DNA of 64,000 nt from Clostridia bacterium (GCA_017410325.1 JAFQRA010000019.1:1-64000), one strand, 5' to 3'. Shown: positions 33,557 through 44,207, counted from the stretch's first letter. A program made the numbers and translations. Notes: generated from the sequence alone by a model not told the origin.

Positions 33557-34453
33557 TTGAATTACGATATTGTTATAATCGGCGCAGGCACAGCCGGTCT
33601 TACTGCAGCTATTTATGCCGCAAGAGCAGGAAAAAAGGTGCTTATTCTTGAGAATGAGAGCATCGGCGGTCAGATTGCAACCTCGCCTAAAGTTGAAAAT
33701 TACCCCGGTTTTTCCGAAATAAGCGGTATGGAATTTTCCGACAGACTTTATGAGCAGGCTTCTGCCCTAGGTGTTGAGCTTGAGCTTGACAAGGCTGAAA
33801 AGATTACCGATAACGGAGACAATAAAACGGTTAAAACGGAATACGGCGAATTTACCTGTAAGGCAGTTATTATCGCAACCGGTGTCAAGCACAGACACCT
33901 AGGCATTGAGGCAGAAGAAAAGTATATGGGCAGGGGAGTTTCCTACTGCGCAGTCTGTGACGGTGCCTTCTACAAGGGAAAGGACGTTGCCGTTGTCGGA
34001 GGCGGTAACTCTGCCGTACAGAGTGCAATTATGCTCTCAAATATCTGTAACAAGGTTTATCTTATTCACCGCAGAGATGAATTCCGCTGTGAAAAGAAGC
34101 TCAGCGACGAGGTCAGAGCGATTGAGAATATTGAGCTTGTGCTCAGTTCAACCGTGCAGGATCTTAAGGGCGAGGATAAGCTTACAACTGTTATTACCGA
34201 AAATAAGTCAGGCGAAACCGAAGAAATCAGCGCGGAGGGCTTATTTGTGCTCGTTGGTCAGATTCCCGAAAACGGTGCCTTTGCCGATATAATTACGCTG
34301 GATGAATCGGGTTATATCGTGGCAGGGGAAGACTGCAAAACCAACGTTGACGGCGTTTTCGCCGCAGGTGACTGCCGCACAAAGGCTATCCGCCAGCTTA
34401 CAACCGCAGCTGCTGACGGCTCCGTTGCAGCGCTTGCTGCCTGCAGTATGTAA
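33557..34453 (+). CDS. trxB: Thioredoxin reductase
   Basis: 298 residues from the TTG at 33557, placed by AGGAG seven bases upstream; an earlier ATG at 33518 lies inside the hairpin and is rejected. FAD loop GAGTAGLTAAIYAARAG, the redox dithiol CAVC in GVSYCAVCDGAFYKG, and the NADPH loop GGGNSAVQSA are all present. The C-terminal FAD contact is AAGDCRTKAIRQLTTAAADG. It passes electrons from NADPH to thioredoxin-like proteins. Its position suggests it feeds the redoxin domain of NrdD, although it will also serve general thiol balance. Confidence 0.93.
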   Translation: MNYDIVIIGAGTAGLTAAIYAARAGKKVLILENESIGGQIATSPKVENYPGFSEISGMEFSDRLYEQASALGVELELDKAEKITDNGDNKTVKTEYGEFTCKAVIIATGVKHRHLGIEAEEKYMGRGVSYCAVCDGAFYKGKDVAVVGGGNSAVQSAIMLSNICNKVYLIHRRDEFRCEKKLSDEVRAIENIELVLSSTVQDLKGEDKLTTVITENKSGETEEISAEGLFVLVGQIPENGAFADIITLDESGYIVAGEDCKTNVDGVFAAGDCRTKAIRQLTTAAADGSVAALAACSM

Positions 34454-34537
34454 TCCGAATAAAATAATGCACCCTCAGTTTATCACACTCACACATTTTT
34501 CCGCATAAAATGGGGAAAACAAATGCGGAGTGATTTT

Positions 34538-35611
34538 ATGATAAACGAAGGTGCTGTATTTTTTCTTGCCGCCAATTCGGCGCAAGGCTTCTTTTCGCTG
34601 TTTAATGAGTTATATAAGGCCGATGAGGGCTGGAAGGCATATATTATTAAAGGCGGACCCGGTACCGGAAAATCGGGGCTGATGAAAAGAATTGCAAAAG
34701 CGGCAGAGGAAAGGGGCTTTGAAGTTGAACGCATTATCTGCTCAAGCGACCCCGATTCTCTTGATGCCATAATTATTCCCGAAAAAAAGCTGTGCTTTGC
34801 GGACGGTACTGCACCGCACGTTATGGAAGCAAAATATCCCGGTGCGGTTGAAGAAATAATTAATCTCGGTCAATTCTGGGACGGTAAAGCCCTTGAAAAC
34901 AACAGGGAACATATTATCACCCTGACAAACTGCAACAAGGCTCTTCACGCAAAAAGCGCACGCTATGTCAGCGCATATTATCAGTCAGCTTTGGACAGTA
35001 TGAATATTGCCAAAGCCGCAATTGACTATAAAAAAATCGAGAATTTTGCATCAAGGTTTATCGTTCGCAATTGCCAATGCTCAAACCGACTGGGCGAGCA
35101 GAAAATCAGGCTTCTAAACGGCATTACGCCCAAGGGATACGTCACGCTTTTTGATACAGCAAAGCATTATTGCGACCGTATTTACGCCGTAAACGATGAA
35201 GATTGTTACATTTCTTCTGTTCTTATGGAGAGCTTGCGCCGTTGTGCCGTGTCAAACGGTATTGATGTAATTACGTGCCTTAATCCGTTGATACCGGAAG
35301 AAAATCCGCTCCATATTATTCTGCCCGAAGAAAGAATAGGCTTTTTTACAAGTAATTCATTACAAAGCTTTAAGAATATAGCATACAAAAATATAAACAC
35401 AAGCCGTTTTGTAAACAAAGATATAATTGCGGCGCATAAACAACGGCTGGTTTTTAACCGAAAGGTTTCCTCGGAAATGCTCTCGGAAGCAATTAAACTG
35501 CTCGAAAAAGCAAAAAAGGTACACGACGACCTCGAAGCAGATTATATCAAAGCTATGGATTTTGATGAATTGAATGTATTTACAGAAAAAGTGATTGAGT
35601 CTTTGTTTTGA
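34538..35611 (+). CDS. P-loop ATPase of a conserved Firmicutes family, internally duplicated
   Basis: 357 residues from the ATG at 34538 (GCGGAG eight bases upstream). The Walker A motif GGPGTGKS is at 39-46. Residues about 50-90 (MKRIAKAAEERGFEVERIICSS then IIPEKKLCFADG) reappear in altered form at about 230-270 (MESLRRCAVSNGIDV then IILPEERIGFF). The protein is thus two copies of one domain, but the second copy has VNDEDCYISSV where the P-loop should be. The family (PRK06851-like) is of unknown function. A stem TCCGCAT/ATGCGGA (34500-34529) covers the ribosome binding site. Confidence 0.75.
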   Translation: MINEGAVFFLAANSAQGFFSLFNELYKADEGWKAYIIKGGPGTGKSGLMKRIAKAAEERGFEVERIICSSDPDSLDAIIIPEKKLCFADGTAPHVMEAKYPGAVEEIINLGQFWDGKALENNREHIITLTNCNKALHAKSARYVSAYYQSALDSMNIAKAAIDYKKIENFASRFIVRNCQCSNRLGEQKIRLLNGITPKGYVTLFDTAKHYCDRIYAVNDEDCYISSVLMESLRRCAVSNGIDVITCLNPLIPEENPLHIILPEERIGFFTSNSLQSFKNIAYKNINTSRFVNKDIIAAHKQRLVFNRKVSSEMLSEAIKLLEKAKKVHDDLEADYIKAMDFDELNVFTEKVIESLF

Positions 35612-35625
35612 ATTTAAATTTAAAA

Positions 35626-35649
35626 GAGGAGCGCAATATTACGCTCCTC
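35626..35649. terminator. Bidirectional terminator
   Basis: GAGGAGCG/CGCTCCTC stem, loop CAATATTA, flanked by AAAA and TTTT on both sides, between convergent genes. Confidence 0.85.
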
Positions 35650-35653
35650 AAAA

Positions 35654-36370
35654 TTATTTTTTCTTGAATATAAAATCTAATATCTTGTGAATTGTTTTCT
35701 CGATAAATCCTTTAGGCTCAGGAATAACCGGGTTACCGTAGTTAGCTTTCTGCTTATCAAATTGAGATAATAAAACCTCGTTGGCATACTCGGTGCTGTA
35801 AAACTTTTTGGTTTTATATGCCTTTTTAAAGCTTGGCACAGAAAAAACAAAAAATAATAATGCCCCTGCAAAAATATATCCAAGCTCTTCAAATAGAATT
35901 GTAAGTATCAAAAGAACAATTAAAACAGGCATCCAAGAAACAATACCAATATAGTAAAACAAACTATTTTTTCGTACTGCTTGGGTGTCGGTTAGTTCAT
36001 ATGAAAGATTAGCAATTGTGTTATTGTTACAATCGGCATAAACGGAATTATAAATATAGCCGTTATTATCGTCACGGTATTGAAGGTCTTTCAATGTTAT
36101 TAAAGTATCTGTCTGATAAGATACAATATCAAAGGTTAAATTGCAAACAAGAGAATTGACTACACTTTCTTCACTGACAAATCCGTCAATTAAAGCGAAA
36201 AGCCAATTAAATAAAACCTTGTTCTTTTCTAAAACATACACTTTGATTTTTGAATAATTATCTTCAATTGATACGCATGCAGTTTCTCCTGATTTTAAAT
36301 AATACTCTTTATTATTATGAACAATAATAATTTGTTTATATGATGTCTGATTATTGATATTAACATTCAT
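35654..36370 (-). CDS. Membrane protein of unknown function
   Basis: 238 residues. The N-terminal half is soluble and rich in beta-type sequence, with Asn/Tyr and Asp/Asn runs. Two adjacent membrane helices follow at about 138-180 (YIGIVSWMPVLIVLLILTIL and GYIFAGALLFFVFSV). The basic C-terminus ends IFKKK. I recognise no family. Its ATG overlaps the last 11 bases of the upstream barrel gene, so the two are translated together. The whole group 35654-38133 is AT-rich with long asparagine-containing stretches, unlike the dap genes next to it. Confidence 0.6.
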   Translation of the reverse strand: MNVNINNQTSYKQIIIVHNNKEYYLKSGETACVSIEDNYSKIKVYVLEKNKVLFNWLFALIDGFVSEESVVNSLVCNLTFDIVSYQTDTLITLKDLQYRDDNNGYIYNSVYADCNNNTIANLSYELTDTQAVRKNSLFYYIGIVSWMPVLIVLLILTILFEELGYIFAGALLFFVFSVPSFKKAYKTKKFYSTEYANEVLLSQFDKQKANYGNPVIPEPKGFIEKTIHKILDFIFKKK

Positions 36371-37154
36371 AGTATTTCTTATCCTTAAGCCATTTAACCG
36401 ATTGTTTAAGACTTTCTACGGTTTTTGTTTCAATAACAATACTGCAATTATTTTGCTTTGCTATATCGAGATAACGGGAAACATTAATTTCACCGTTACC
36501 AAGTGCAAGGTGGTGGTTTTTACCGACAGCATCGTGCAGATGTATGTGTTGAAGTTTATCGGTATTTTCAAATACAAATTCGCCGTCACTGCCGCATAAA
36601 CCGTGGTCGTGCCCTATATCATAGGTCAGAGCAAAAACAGGGCTTTTGAGCATAATTCCCAACGCTTTTCTATGATAGTTTTTAAATCCGTTAGAGTTCT
36701 CGATACATATTCTTATATCCGATTCACCGATTTCGGTTTCACACATACGGATAAATTTGTCAACTGCTTTTAGGTAATGTTCACAGTATTGCTCGAACAG
36801 GAAAACACGTTTATCGGGAAGTGTGAAATATACTCCGTCAGACAAATGCATATTCAGTACGGGAACATCGAGCTGTTTTGCAAGTTTTATTGTATCAGCT
36901 ACAGTTTTTAAATACGCATTCGCAACATAGGGGTTGAAATCGCAGAAATTGAGGTTTTCGTCAAGGTGAATGGTGTAATATATGCTGAATTGTTTTGAAA
37001 GATTCTTAAAATGTTCAATATCAATCATGTCGAGCTGATACTCGGGCATATTCATATTGATTTCAATGAAATCTAACTTTAATTCTTTTGCAAGAGAAGC
37101 GCATTCGTCAATAGAATTTGTTTCAATCAGTGTAGGCATACCAAAATGCGGCAT
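36360..37154 (-). CDS. Sugar phosphate isomerase/epimerase-like TIM barrel
   Basis: 264 residues from the ATG at 37154; the earlier ATG at 37163 touches the GAGGTGA ribosome binding site, so the internal one is better. It belongs to the xylose-isomerase/AP-endonuclease-2 superfamily, with RICIENSNGFKNY (Glu ligand), LTYDIGHDHG (Asp and His) and LQHIHLHDAVGKNHHLALGNGEI (His and Glu). Substrate unknown. It is sandwiched between an exported protein gene (10 bases upstream) and a membrane protein gene (overlapping), so it is part of a three-gene operon. Confidence 0.8.
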   Translation of the reverse strand: MPHFGMPTLIETNSIDECASLAKELKLDFIEINMNMPEYQLDMIDIEHFKNLSKQFSIYYTIHLDENLNFCDFNPYVANAYLKTVADTIKLAKQLDVPVLNMHLSDGVYFTLPDKRVFLFEQYCEHYLKAVDKFIRMCETEIGESDIRICIENSNGFKNYHRKALGIMLKSPVFALTYDIGHDHGLCGSDGEFVFENTDKLQHIHLHDAVGKNHHLALGNGEINVSRYLDIAKQNNCSIVIETKTVESLKQSVKWLKDKKYYEC

Positions 37155-37164
37155 ATCATTCACC

Positions 37165-38133
37165 TCATTTTCTGTTGTATGAAGTTATTTGGAAATCTTT
37201 AATTTCTACCGTGCAATCGTAATTTCCGTGAATTTCAAAGCCTATGTTTGTTCCGCCTATATAAAAATCGTCTTCGTTGACCTCATAGCCGAAAGTGTTG
37301 GCTTTATTCGCTTCTTTAATTGCTTTGGCAATATGGGGAGCAAGATCAAGCTCAATATGTACCCATTCATCGGTTACATAGGGTGCACCGTTTCTGAAAA
37401 GTGATTTGTTTTTTCCGCCGAAGGTATCCTTGGTGGAAACACAGTAAATCATTTTCTGGCTTGCTTTATCAAGTGCCCAGTATGTATCCTGATAGCCTCT
37501 GTCGTCAAAAAGATTAACGCCAAACCAGATAAATTCTTTATGGGTAACGCCGTTAAGATAAAAATACGCCAGATACTGCGCTGCGTTGATTCCATCGGTA
37601 TTTGTTGTATCTTTAAAATCGGTTATTCTGATATCAAGCGAAAGCACAATTCTGTCCGCAGAACAGTTATAAAAAGCCTTTTCATCATCGCTCAATGAAT
37701 CGTAATCACAAACAGGGGACTGTTCCAGTAGTAAATGGGGCCAGTTATCAGCACCTGCTGCTTCGCCTTTGTAAACGTTTGCAGCATTAAGACGCATTGA
37801 TACTGAATTTTCGTCAGCATTATATGTTACTGTTTTGGTATGACCGTCGGTTATTGTGTATTTGTCGCTATCAGTTCTGTCTGACCACAGACAAGGACCT
37901 GAATTCCATTGTGCAATCATCCACGAAGGCAAGATTTCGTTATCGCCGTAAACAAAATCTCCGAGAGCAACGCCGGCATTATTTACTGTTTGTTGTGAAA
38001 TAACGGCAAAACCGTTTTCAAAAGCAGCGTCTTTAAACAAAACTTGCGATTCATAACCGTTAAGCGGTAAGCCGAAAGTGTTGCTGACCCACAAAAATAG
38101 CAAAAATATAACAGATAATATTTTATCAATCAT
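37165..38133 (-). CDS. Exported protein with a beta-sandwich (lectin/glycanase-like) character, function unknown
   Basis: 322 residues. A signal peptide occupies about 1-20 (IDKILSVIFLLFLWVSNTFG). The mature part is rich in Trp, Asp and Tyr with alternating strands (MRLNAANVYKGEAAGADNWPHLLLEQS; RIVLSLDIRITDFKD; WVHIELDLAPHIAKAIKEA; IGFEIHGNYDCTVEIKDFQIT). The last segment resembles the closing strands of carbohydrate-binding or concanavalin-like sandwiches. No catalytic pair can be assigned. It is the first gene of the operon with the barrel and membrane protein, pointing to binding or breakdown of an extracellular glycan. Confidence 0.55.
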   Translation of the reverse strand: MIDKILSVIFLLFLWVSNTFGLPLNGYESQVLFKDAAFENGFAVISQQTVNNAGVALGDFVYGDNEILPSWMIAQWNSGPCLWSDRTDSDKYTITDGHTKTVTYNADENSVSMRLNAANVYKGEAAGADNWPHLLLEQSPVCDYDSLSDDEKAFYNCSADRIVLSLDIRITDFKDTTNTDGINAAQYLAYFYLNGVTHKEFIWFGVNLFDDRGYQDTYWALDKASQKMIYCVSTKDTFGGKNKSLFRNGAPYVTDEWVHIELDLAPHIAKAIKEANKANTFGYEVNEDDFYIGGTNIGFEIHGNYDCTVEIKDFQITSYNRK

Positions 38134-38145
38134 ATCTTTTACACC

Positions 38146-38904
38146 TTAACTTTCTGCAACAAGCTCCTTCATTGAGTACATACCGGGTGTTTTACTGCTG
38201 ATAAATACTGCAGCATTGATTGAGCCTGTTGCAAAAATTGACTTTGATCGTGCTGAGTGGGAAACGGTTATTATTTCATCATTTCCTGCAAAAATTACCT
38301 CGTGCTCTCCGACGATAGTGCCGCCTCTGATTGCGTGAATGCCGATTTCGTTCTTGCTTCTCTTTTCACGCTTTGCGTGGCGGTTATATTCGTAAACGGG
38401 CTTATATTCAAGGCCCTTGCTCACGCTGTCGGCAAGCATAAGTGCAGTACCGCTGGGCGCATCAATTTTCTTGTTGTGGTGTGCTTCGATAATTTCAATA
38501 TCAAAGCTGCCGCCGAGTACGCTTGCAGCTTTCTTGACAAGCTCACTTACGAGCGAAACACCGATTGACATATTTGCGCTGAAGAATATCGGAATCTGTG
38601 AAGAAGCAAGCTGAAGAGAATTAATCTGCTCTTCGCTCAAACCCGTTGTTGCAATAACGGCGGGGGTCTTTGTTTTAAGCGCGTATTTCAGAACACCTGA
38701 AAGGGCAGAGGGGTGTGAAAAATCAATAATAACGTCGCACTCAACATTAATATCGTCTGCATTTCCGAAAACTGGAAAAACGCCGTTAGGAGCAGTGTTT
38801 ACGTCGAGACCTGCAACAATGGCACAGTCCTCTCTTTCCTCAACACATTTAGCAATAACCTTGCCCATAGTGCCGTTACAGCCGCTTAAAAGAATTTTAA
38901 TCAT
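38146..38904 (-). CDS. dapB: 4-hydroxy-tetrahydrodipicolinate reductase
   Basis: 252 residues, the DapB length. The NAD(P) loop GCNGTMGKVIAKC is at 8-20. The catalytic segment EAHHNKKIDAPSGTAL carries the conserved His pair and Lys. It reduces the DapA product in the diaminopimelate/lysine pathway. It is last in the asd-dapA-dapB run on the minus strand, separated from dapA by a 72-base gap holding a hairpin. AGGACT lies upstream of the ATG. Confidence 0.95.
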   Translation of the reverse strand: MIKILLSGCNGTMGKVIAKCVEEREDCAIVAGLDVNTAPNGVFPVFGNADDINVECDVIIDFSHPSALSGVLKYALKTKTPAVIATTGLSEEQINSLQLASSQIPIFFSANMSIGVSLVSELVKKAASVLGGSFDIEIIEAHHNKKIDAPSGTALMLADSVSKGLEYKPVYEYNRHAKREKRSKNEIGIHAIRGGTIVGEHEVIFAGNDEIITVSHSARSKSIFATGSINAAVFISSKTPGMYSMKELVAES

Positions 38905-38937
38905 AGATAATCAGTCCTTACGTTTAATTTTAACAAT

Positions 38938-38962
38938 AGCCGGCTCATATTCTGAACCGGCT
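38938..38962 (-). terminator. Hairpin between dapA and dapB
   Basis: AGCCGG/CCGGCT ends of a stem with extra pairs inside (TTC/GAG mixed). It is followed on the minus strand by ATTGTTAAAATT. It may be a partial terminator that lowers dapB expression. Confidence 0.5.
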
Positions 38963-38976
38963 GTGACATTTTGGGT

Positions 38977-39867
38977 TTATTTAACAAGACCGTGGCGAGC
39001 AAGTGTTGCACGAAGCTTTTCTCTTGCAGCTGCATTCATAGGTGCAAGCGGCATACGTACGTCACCGGCATTCCAGCCTATCATATTCATTGCTTCCTTG
39101 ACGGGGATGGGGTTAACATCTACAAACAAATCATTGCAAAGGTCAAGGTACTCAAGCTGCAGCTTACGGCTTGCCTGACATTCACCCTTGAGATAAAGGG
39201 CTGCGATATCGTGCGCAACCTTGGGAGCAACGTTTGAAAGAACGGAGATAACACCCTTACCGCCAAGTGACATAATAGCAGTAATCTGGTCGTCGTTACC
39301 CGAATAAATATCGAGATTGTCGCCGCAAAGTGCTGCAATCTGCGCAACGGCGGAAATATCGCCGCTTGCTTCCTTGGTGGCAACTATGTTGCTCAGCTTT
39401 GAAAGCTCAAAATAAGTTTCGGGCTTGATTGTCATACCTGTTCTTGAGGGAACATTATAAAGAATTATGGGGGTGCTTACTCGGTCGTTGATATACTCGT
39501 ACTGCTTGATAAGACCTGCCTGTGAAGTCTTGTTATAGTAGGGAGTAACCATAAGAAGACCGTCAACACCGCTTTTTTCTGCTTCGTTTGAAAGCTTGAC
39601 TGCATAATCCGTGTCGTTGCTGCCGGTACCTGCAATAACGGGAATACGCTTTGCCGTGTGCTTTACGGCGAAATCGATTGTTTCGGCGTGTTCCTCGTGT
39701 GTGAGGGTAGAGCCTTCACCTGTAGTACCGCAGATAATGATAGCATCCGTGCCGTTTTCAATCTGGTTGTCAATAATTCTGCCGAGTTCATCGAAATTGA
39801 CTTTATTATCCTCGGTAAAGGGTGTAATAATAGCAACGCCTGCACCGGTGAAAATTGTCTTTTTCAT
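38977..39867 (-). CDS. dapA: 4-hydroxy-tetrahydrodipicolinate synthase
   Basis: 296 residues, a TIM barrel. Catalytic features are GTTGEGSTLT (pyruvate site), YNVPSRTG (Tyr of the proton relay) and VATKEASGD (Schiff-base Lys). It condenses pyruvate with aspartate semialdehyde. Its ATG is preceded by TAGGAGGAATC, and it follows asd by 21 bases. It is the first committed step towards diaminopimelate, needed for peptidoglycan and, in spores, dipicolinate. Confidence 0.96.
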   Translation of the reverse strand: MKKTIFTGAGVAIITPFTEDNKVNFDELGRIIDNQIENGTDAIIICGTTGEGSTLTHEEHAETIDFAVKHTAKRIPVIAGTGSNDTDYAVKLSNEAEKSGVDGLLMVTPYYNKTSQAGLIKQYEYINDRVSTPIILYNVPSRTGMTIKPETYFELSKLSNIVATKEASGDISAVAQIAALCGDNLDIYSGNDDQITAIMSLGGKGVISVLSNVAPKVAHDIAALYLKGECQASRKLQLEYLDLCNDLFVDVNPIPVKEAMNMIGWNAGDVRMPLAPMNAAAREKLRATLARHGLVK

Positions 39868-39888
39868 AGTGTGAGATTCCTCCTAAAA

Positions 39889-40968
39889 TCAGTCCATATA
39901 GCCCTGTGCACAAAGAAGCTCTGCAAGAAGAACCGCACCGCCTGCTGCACCTCTGAGAGTGTTGTGTGAAAGGCAAACAAACTTGTAATCATACTGTGTA
40001 TCCTCACGCAGACGGCCGATGGAAACAGCCATACCGCCCTCAAGCTCACGCTGAAGCTTTGTCTGAGGCATATTGTCTTCGGTGAAGTAGTTGAGGAACT
40101 GCTTGGGTGCGCTGGGAAGCTCAAGCTCCTGCGGTACGCCCTTGAAGCTGTTCCAGATATCAATGATTTCCTCCTTGGAGGGCTTGTTTTCAAATCTTAC
40201 GAATACAGCACCCATGTGGCCGTTTGTAACTGGAACGCGGATACACTGAGCCGTAAATGCGGGAGCTGTTGCGGGAACGATTTGGTCGCCCTCTACCTTG
40301 CCGTAAATCTTAAGCGGTTCAATTTCGGACTTCTCTTCTTCGCCGCCGATGTAGGGGATAACGTTATCAATCATCTCGGGCCACGTATCGAAGTTTTTGC
40401 CAGCGCCGGAAATTGCCTGATACGTACAGACGAGAACATCCTTTACGCCGAACTTGTTAAGCGGGAAAATAGCGGGAACATAGCTCTGAAGTGAGCAGTT
40501 GGACTTAACGGCAATAAAGCCTCTCTTTGTGCCGAGTCTCTTGCGCTGTGATTCGATAACAGCTGTATGCTCCGGGTTGAGCTCGGGAATAACCATCGGA
40601 ACATCGGGAGTGTGTCTGTGAGCGGAGTTGTTGGAAACAACGGGGCACTCGTGCTTTGCGTATTCTTCTTCAAGAGCTTTGATTTCGTCCTTCTTCATAT
40701 CAACTGCACAGAATACGAAATCAACCATTGAAGCAATCTTTGCAACGTCTGCCGTTGCGTCCATAATTACCATTTCGCCGACCTTCTCTGAGAAGGGGAC
40801 ATCCATCATCCAGCGCTTGCCGCCGACATCCTTATACTTCTGACCTGCTGAGCGGGAGCTTGCCGCAAGAACAGTAATATCGAACCAGGGATGATTGTCA
40901 AGCAGCGTAATAAAACGCTGGCCGACCATACCTGTTGCGCCTACAATACCAACCTTATACTTTTTCAT
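39889..40968 (-). CDS. asd: Aspartate-semialdehyde dehydrogenase (archaeal-like type)
   Basis: 359 residues. The N-terminal GATGMVGQRF is the NADP loop. The active-site cysteine is in SNCSLQSY and the base in TNGHMGAV. The length and the HPWFDITVLAASSRSAGQ segment resemble the archaeal/fungal-like form rather than the ~340-residue enteric form. It makes aspartate semialdehyde for lysine, threonine and methionine. It is the first gene of the dap operon, with CCGGAGGT upstream of the ATG. No lysine riboswitch fits in the 98-base gap before queA. Confidence 0.93.
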   Translation of the reverse strand: MKKYKVGIVGATGMVGQRFITLLDNHPWFDITVLAASSRSAGQKYKDVGGKRWMMDVPFSEKVGEMVIMDATADVAKIASMVDFVFCAVDMKKDEIKALEEEYAKHECPVVSNNSAHRHTPDVPMVIPELNPEHTAVIESQRKRLGTKRGFIAVKSNCSLQSYVPAIFPLNKFGVKDVLVCTYQAISGAGKNFDTWPEMIDNVIPYIGGEEEKSEIEPLKIYGKVEGDQIVPATAPAFTAQCIRVPVTNGHMGAVFVRFENKPSKEEIIDIWNSFKGVPQELELPSAPKQFLNYFTEDNMPQTKLQRELEGGMAVSIGRLREDTQYDYKFVCLSHNTLRGAAGGAVLLAELLCAQGYMD

Positions 40969-41002
40969 CTGAACTTTACCTCCGGAAAATTAAGCAAACC
41001 GC

Positions 41003-41031
41003 TTGCAATAAGCCGCACTTTGCAATATAAT
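41003..41031 (+). promoter_or_regulatory. Promoter of queA-tgt-yajC
   Basis: TTGCAA at 41003-41008 and TATAAT at 41026-41031, spacing 17. queA starts 36 bases after the -10, leaving no room for a preQ1 riboswitch. Confidence 0.7.
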
Positions 41032-41066
41032 ACAAGTAATAATAACATATATTTAAAGGATTTGCA

Positions 41067-43228
<2,162 letters not shown>

Positions 43229-43271
43229 ATACTATATAATTGATACATTGATTTTTGGAGGTTAACCTATT

Positions 43272-43727
43272 ATGAACTTTATGACACTTCTTATGGGCAT
43301 GGGCTCAACCGCAGCAAGCGGCAGCACAGGCACTCAGCAGAGCAATCCGCTTTCCATGATTCTCATTATGGGCATTATGTTCGGTGCAATGTACATCTTT
43401 ATGATCCGTCCCCAGAAGAAAAAGCAGAAGGAAGAGCAGCAGATGCGTGACTCTCTCCAGATTGGTGACGAAATTACAACAATCGGCGGTATTGTAGGCA
43501 GAGTTGTTACAATCAAGGATGATTCTCTTATCATCGAAACAGGCGCAGACCGCAACAAGATGAAGATTACACGCTGGGCTATACAGACCAACAACACAGC
43601 AACTGAAAAGGCTGAGGCTGAAAGAGCAGCTGCTGCTGAAGCAAAGAAGGCTGAGCGCGACGCCAAGATTGAAGAAGAAGGCAAGAAATTTTCAAAGAAA
43701 AAGAAGAAAAAGTCCGACGAAGAATAA
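43272..43727 (+). CDS. yajC: Preprotein translocase accessory subunit YajC
   Basis: 151 residues. One membrane helix at about 30-50 (MILIMGIMFGAMYIFMI) is followed by RPQKKKQKEEQQMRDSL and the beta-rich GDEITTIGGIVGRVV, the YajC core. The C-terminal 45 residues are a long charged tail (Ala/Glu/Lys), longer than in most YajC proteins of about 100 residues. It helps the SecDF/SecYEG translocase. It is the last gene before a terminator. Confidence 0.92.
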   Translation: MNFMTLLMGMGSTAASGSTGTQQSNPLSMILIMGIMFGAMYIFMIRPQKKKQKEEQQMRDSLQIGDEITTIGGIVGRVVTIKDDSLIIETGADRNKMKITRWAIQTNNTATEKAEAERAAAAEAKKAERDAKIEEEGKKFSKKKKKKSDEE

Positions 43728-43745
43728 TTGTAATAATTATTTGTT

Positions 43746-43787
43746 TTCCCTCATATCTTCTAACAAGAGGATATGGGGGAATTTTTT
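43746..43787 (+). terminator. Terminator whose right arm contains the next gene's ribosome binding site
   Basis: A 16-bp stem (TTCCCTCATATCTTCT/AGAGGATATGGGGGAA, two non-Watson-Crick pairs) with loop AACA is followed by six T. The next ATG begins immediately after the T run. The only Shine-Dalgarno candidate (GGGGGA) is in the stem, so the downstream gene is both attenuated and masked unless the hairpin is opened. Confidence 0.75.
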
Positions 43788-44189
43788 ATGCCGAAACCGA
43801 AAGATAACAGCAATTTAACCGAGCTTATAAAGGGCGGACTGTTAGGCACAGCGTTATTTATTATACTGACCTTGATTATTTGTTCATTACTTTTAAAAAC
43901 GGATTTGGGTAAGGATACGTATTTTCCGTTTTTAATGCTCGTTTCGGCTTTAAGCGGAATTTTCAGCGGCTTTTCAGCGGCAAGAAAGAAACGCGAAAAC
44001 GGCCTCATTAACGGACTTACGGCAAGTATTGTTCCTGCAATAATAATACTGATTGCAATGTCGCTTGCATATAAAAGCTTCAGCGTTTTTGAGTTGATTG
44101 TTGCTGCCTGCTGTCTGTTTGGCGGTATAATCGGCGGTATTGCCGCCGTGAATATAAAGAAAAAAAGAAAACCGATTAAAAAGAGATAA
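43788..44189 (+). CDS. TIGR04086-type membrane protein
   Basis: 133 residues from the ATG at 43788, right behind the terminator T-run. It has four membrane helices and a basic Lys/Arg-rich C-terminus (NIKKKRKPIKKR). It resembles the TIGR04086 family of four-helix proteins found beside yajC and sporulation genes in Clostridia. The role is unknown; the linkage with the SpoIIM-like gene 18 bases downstream suggests sporulation or secretion. An earlier in-frame ATG at 43773 lies inside the hairpin and is less likely. Confidence 0.75.
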   Translation: MPKPKDNSNLTELIKGGLLGTALFIILTLIICSLLLKTDLGKDTYFPFLMLVSALSGIFSGFSAARKKRENGLINGLTASIVPAIIILIAMSLAYKSFSVFELIVAACCLFGGIIGGIAAVNIKKKRKPIKKR

Positions 44190-44207
44190 TAGGAAGAGGA
44201 AAAAGAA

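Noticed and set aside
40969-41066. Lysine riboswitch or preQ1 riboswitch in the asd/queA gap
   Set aside because: The gap is only 98 bases, with promoter elements occupying most of it; no riboswitch core sequence is visible.
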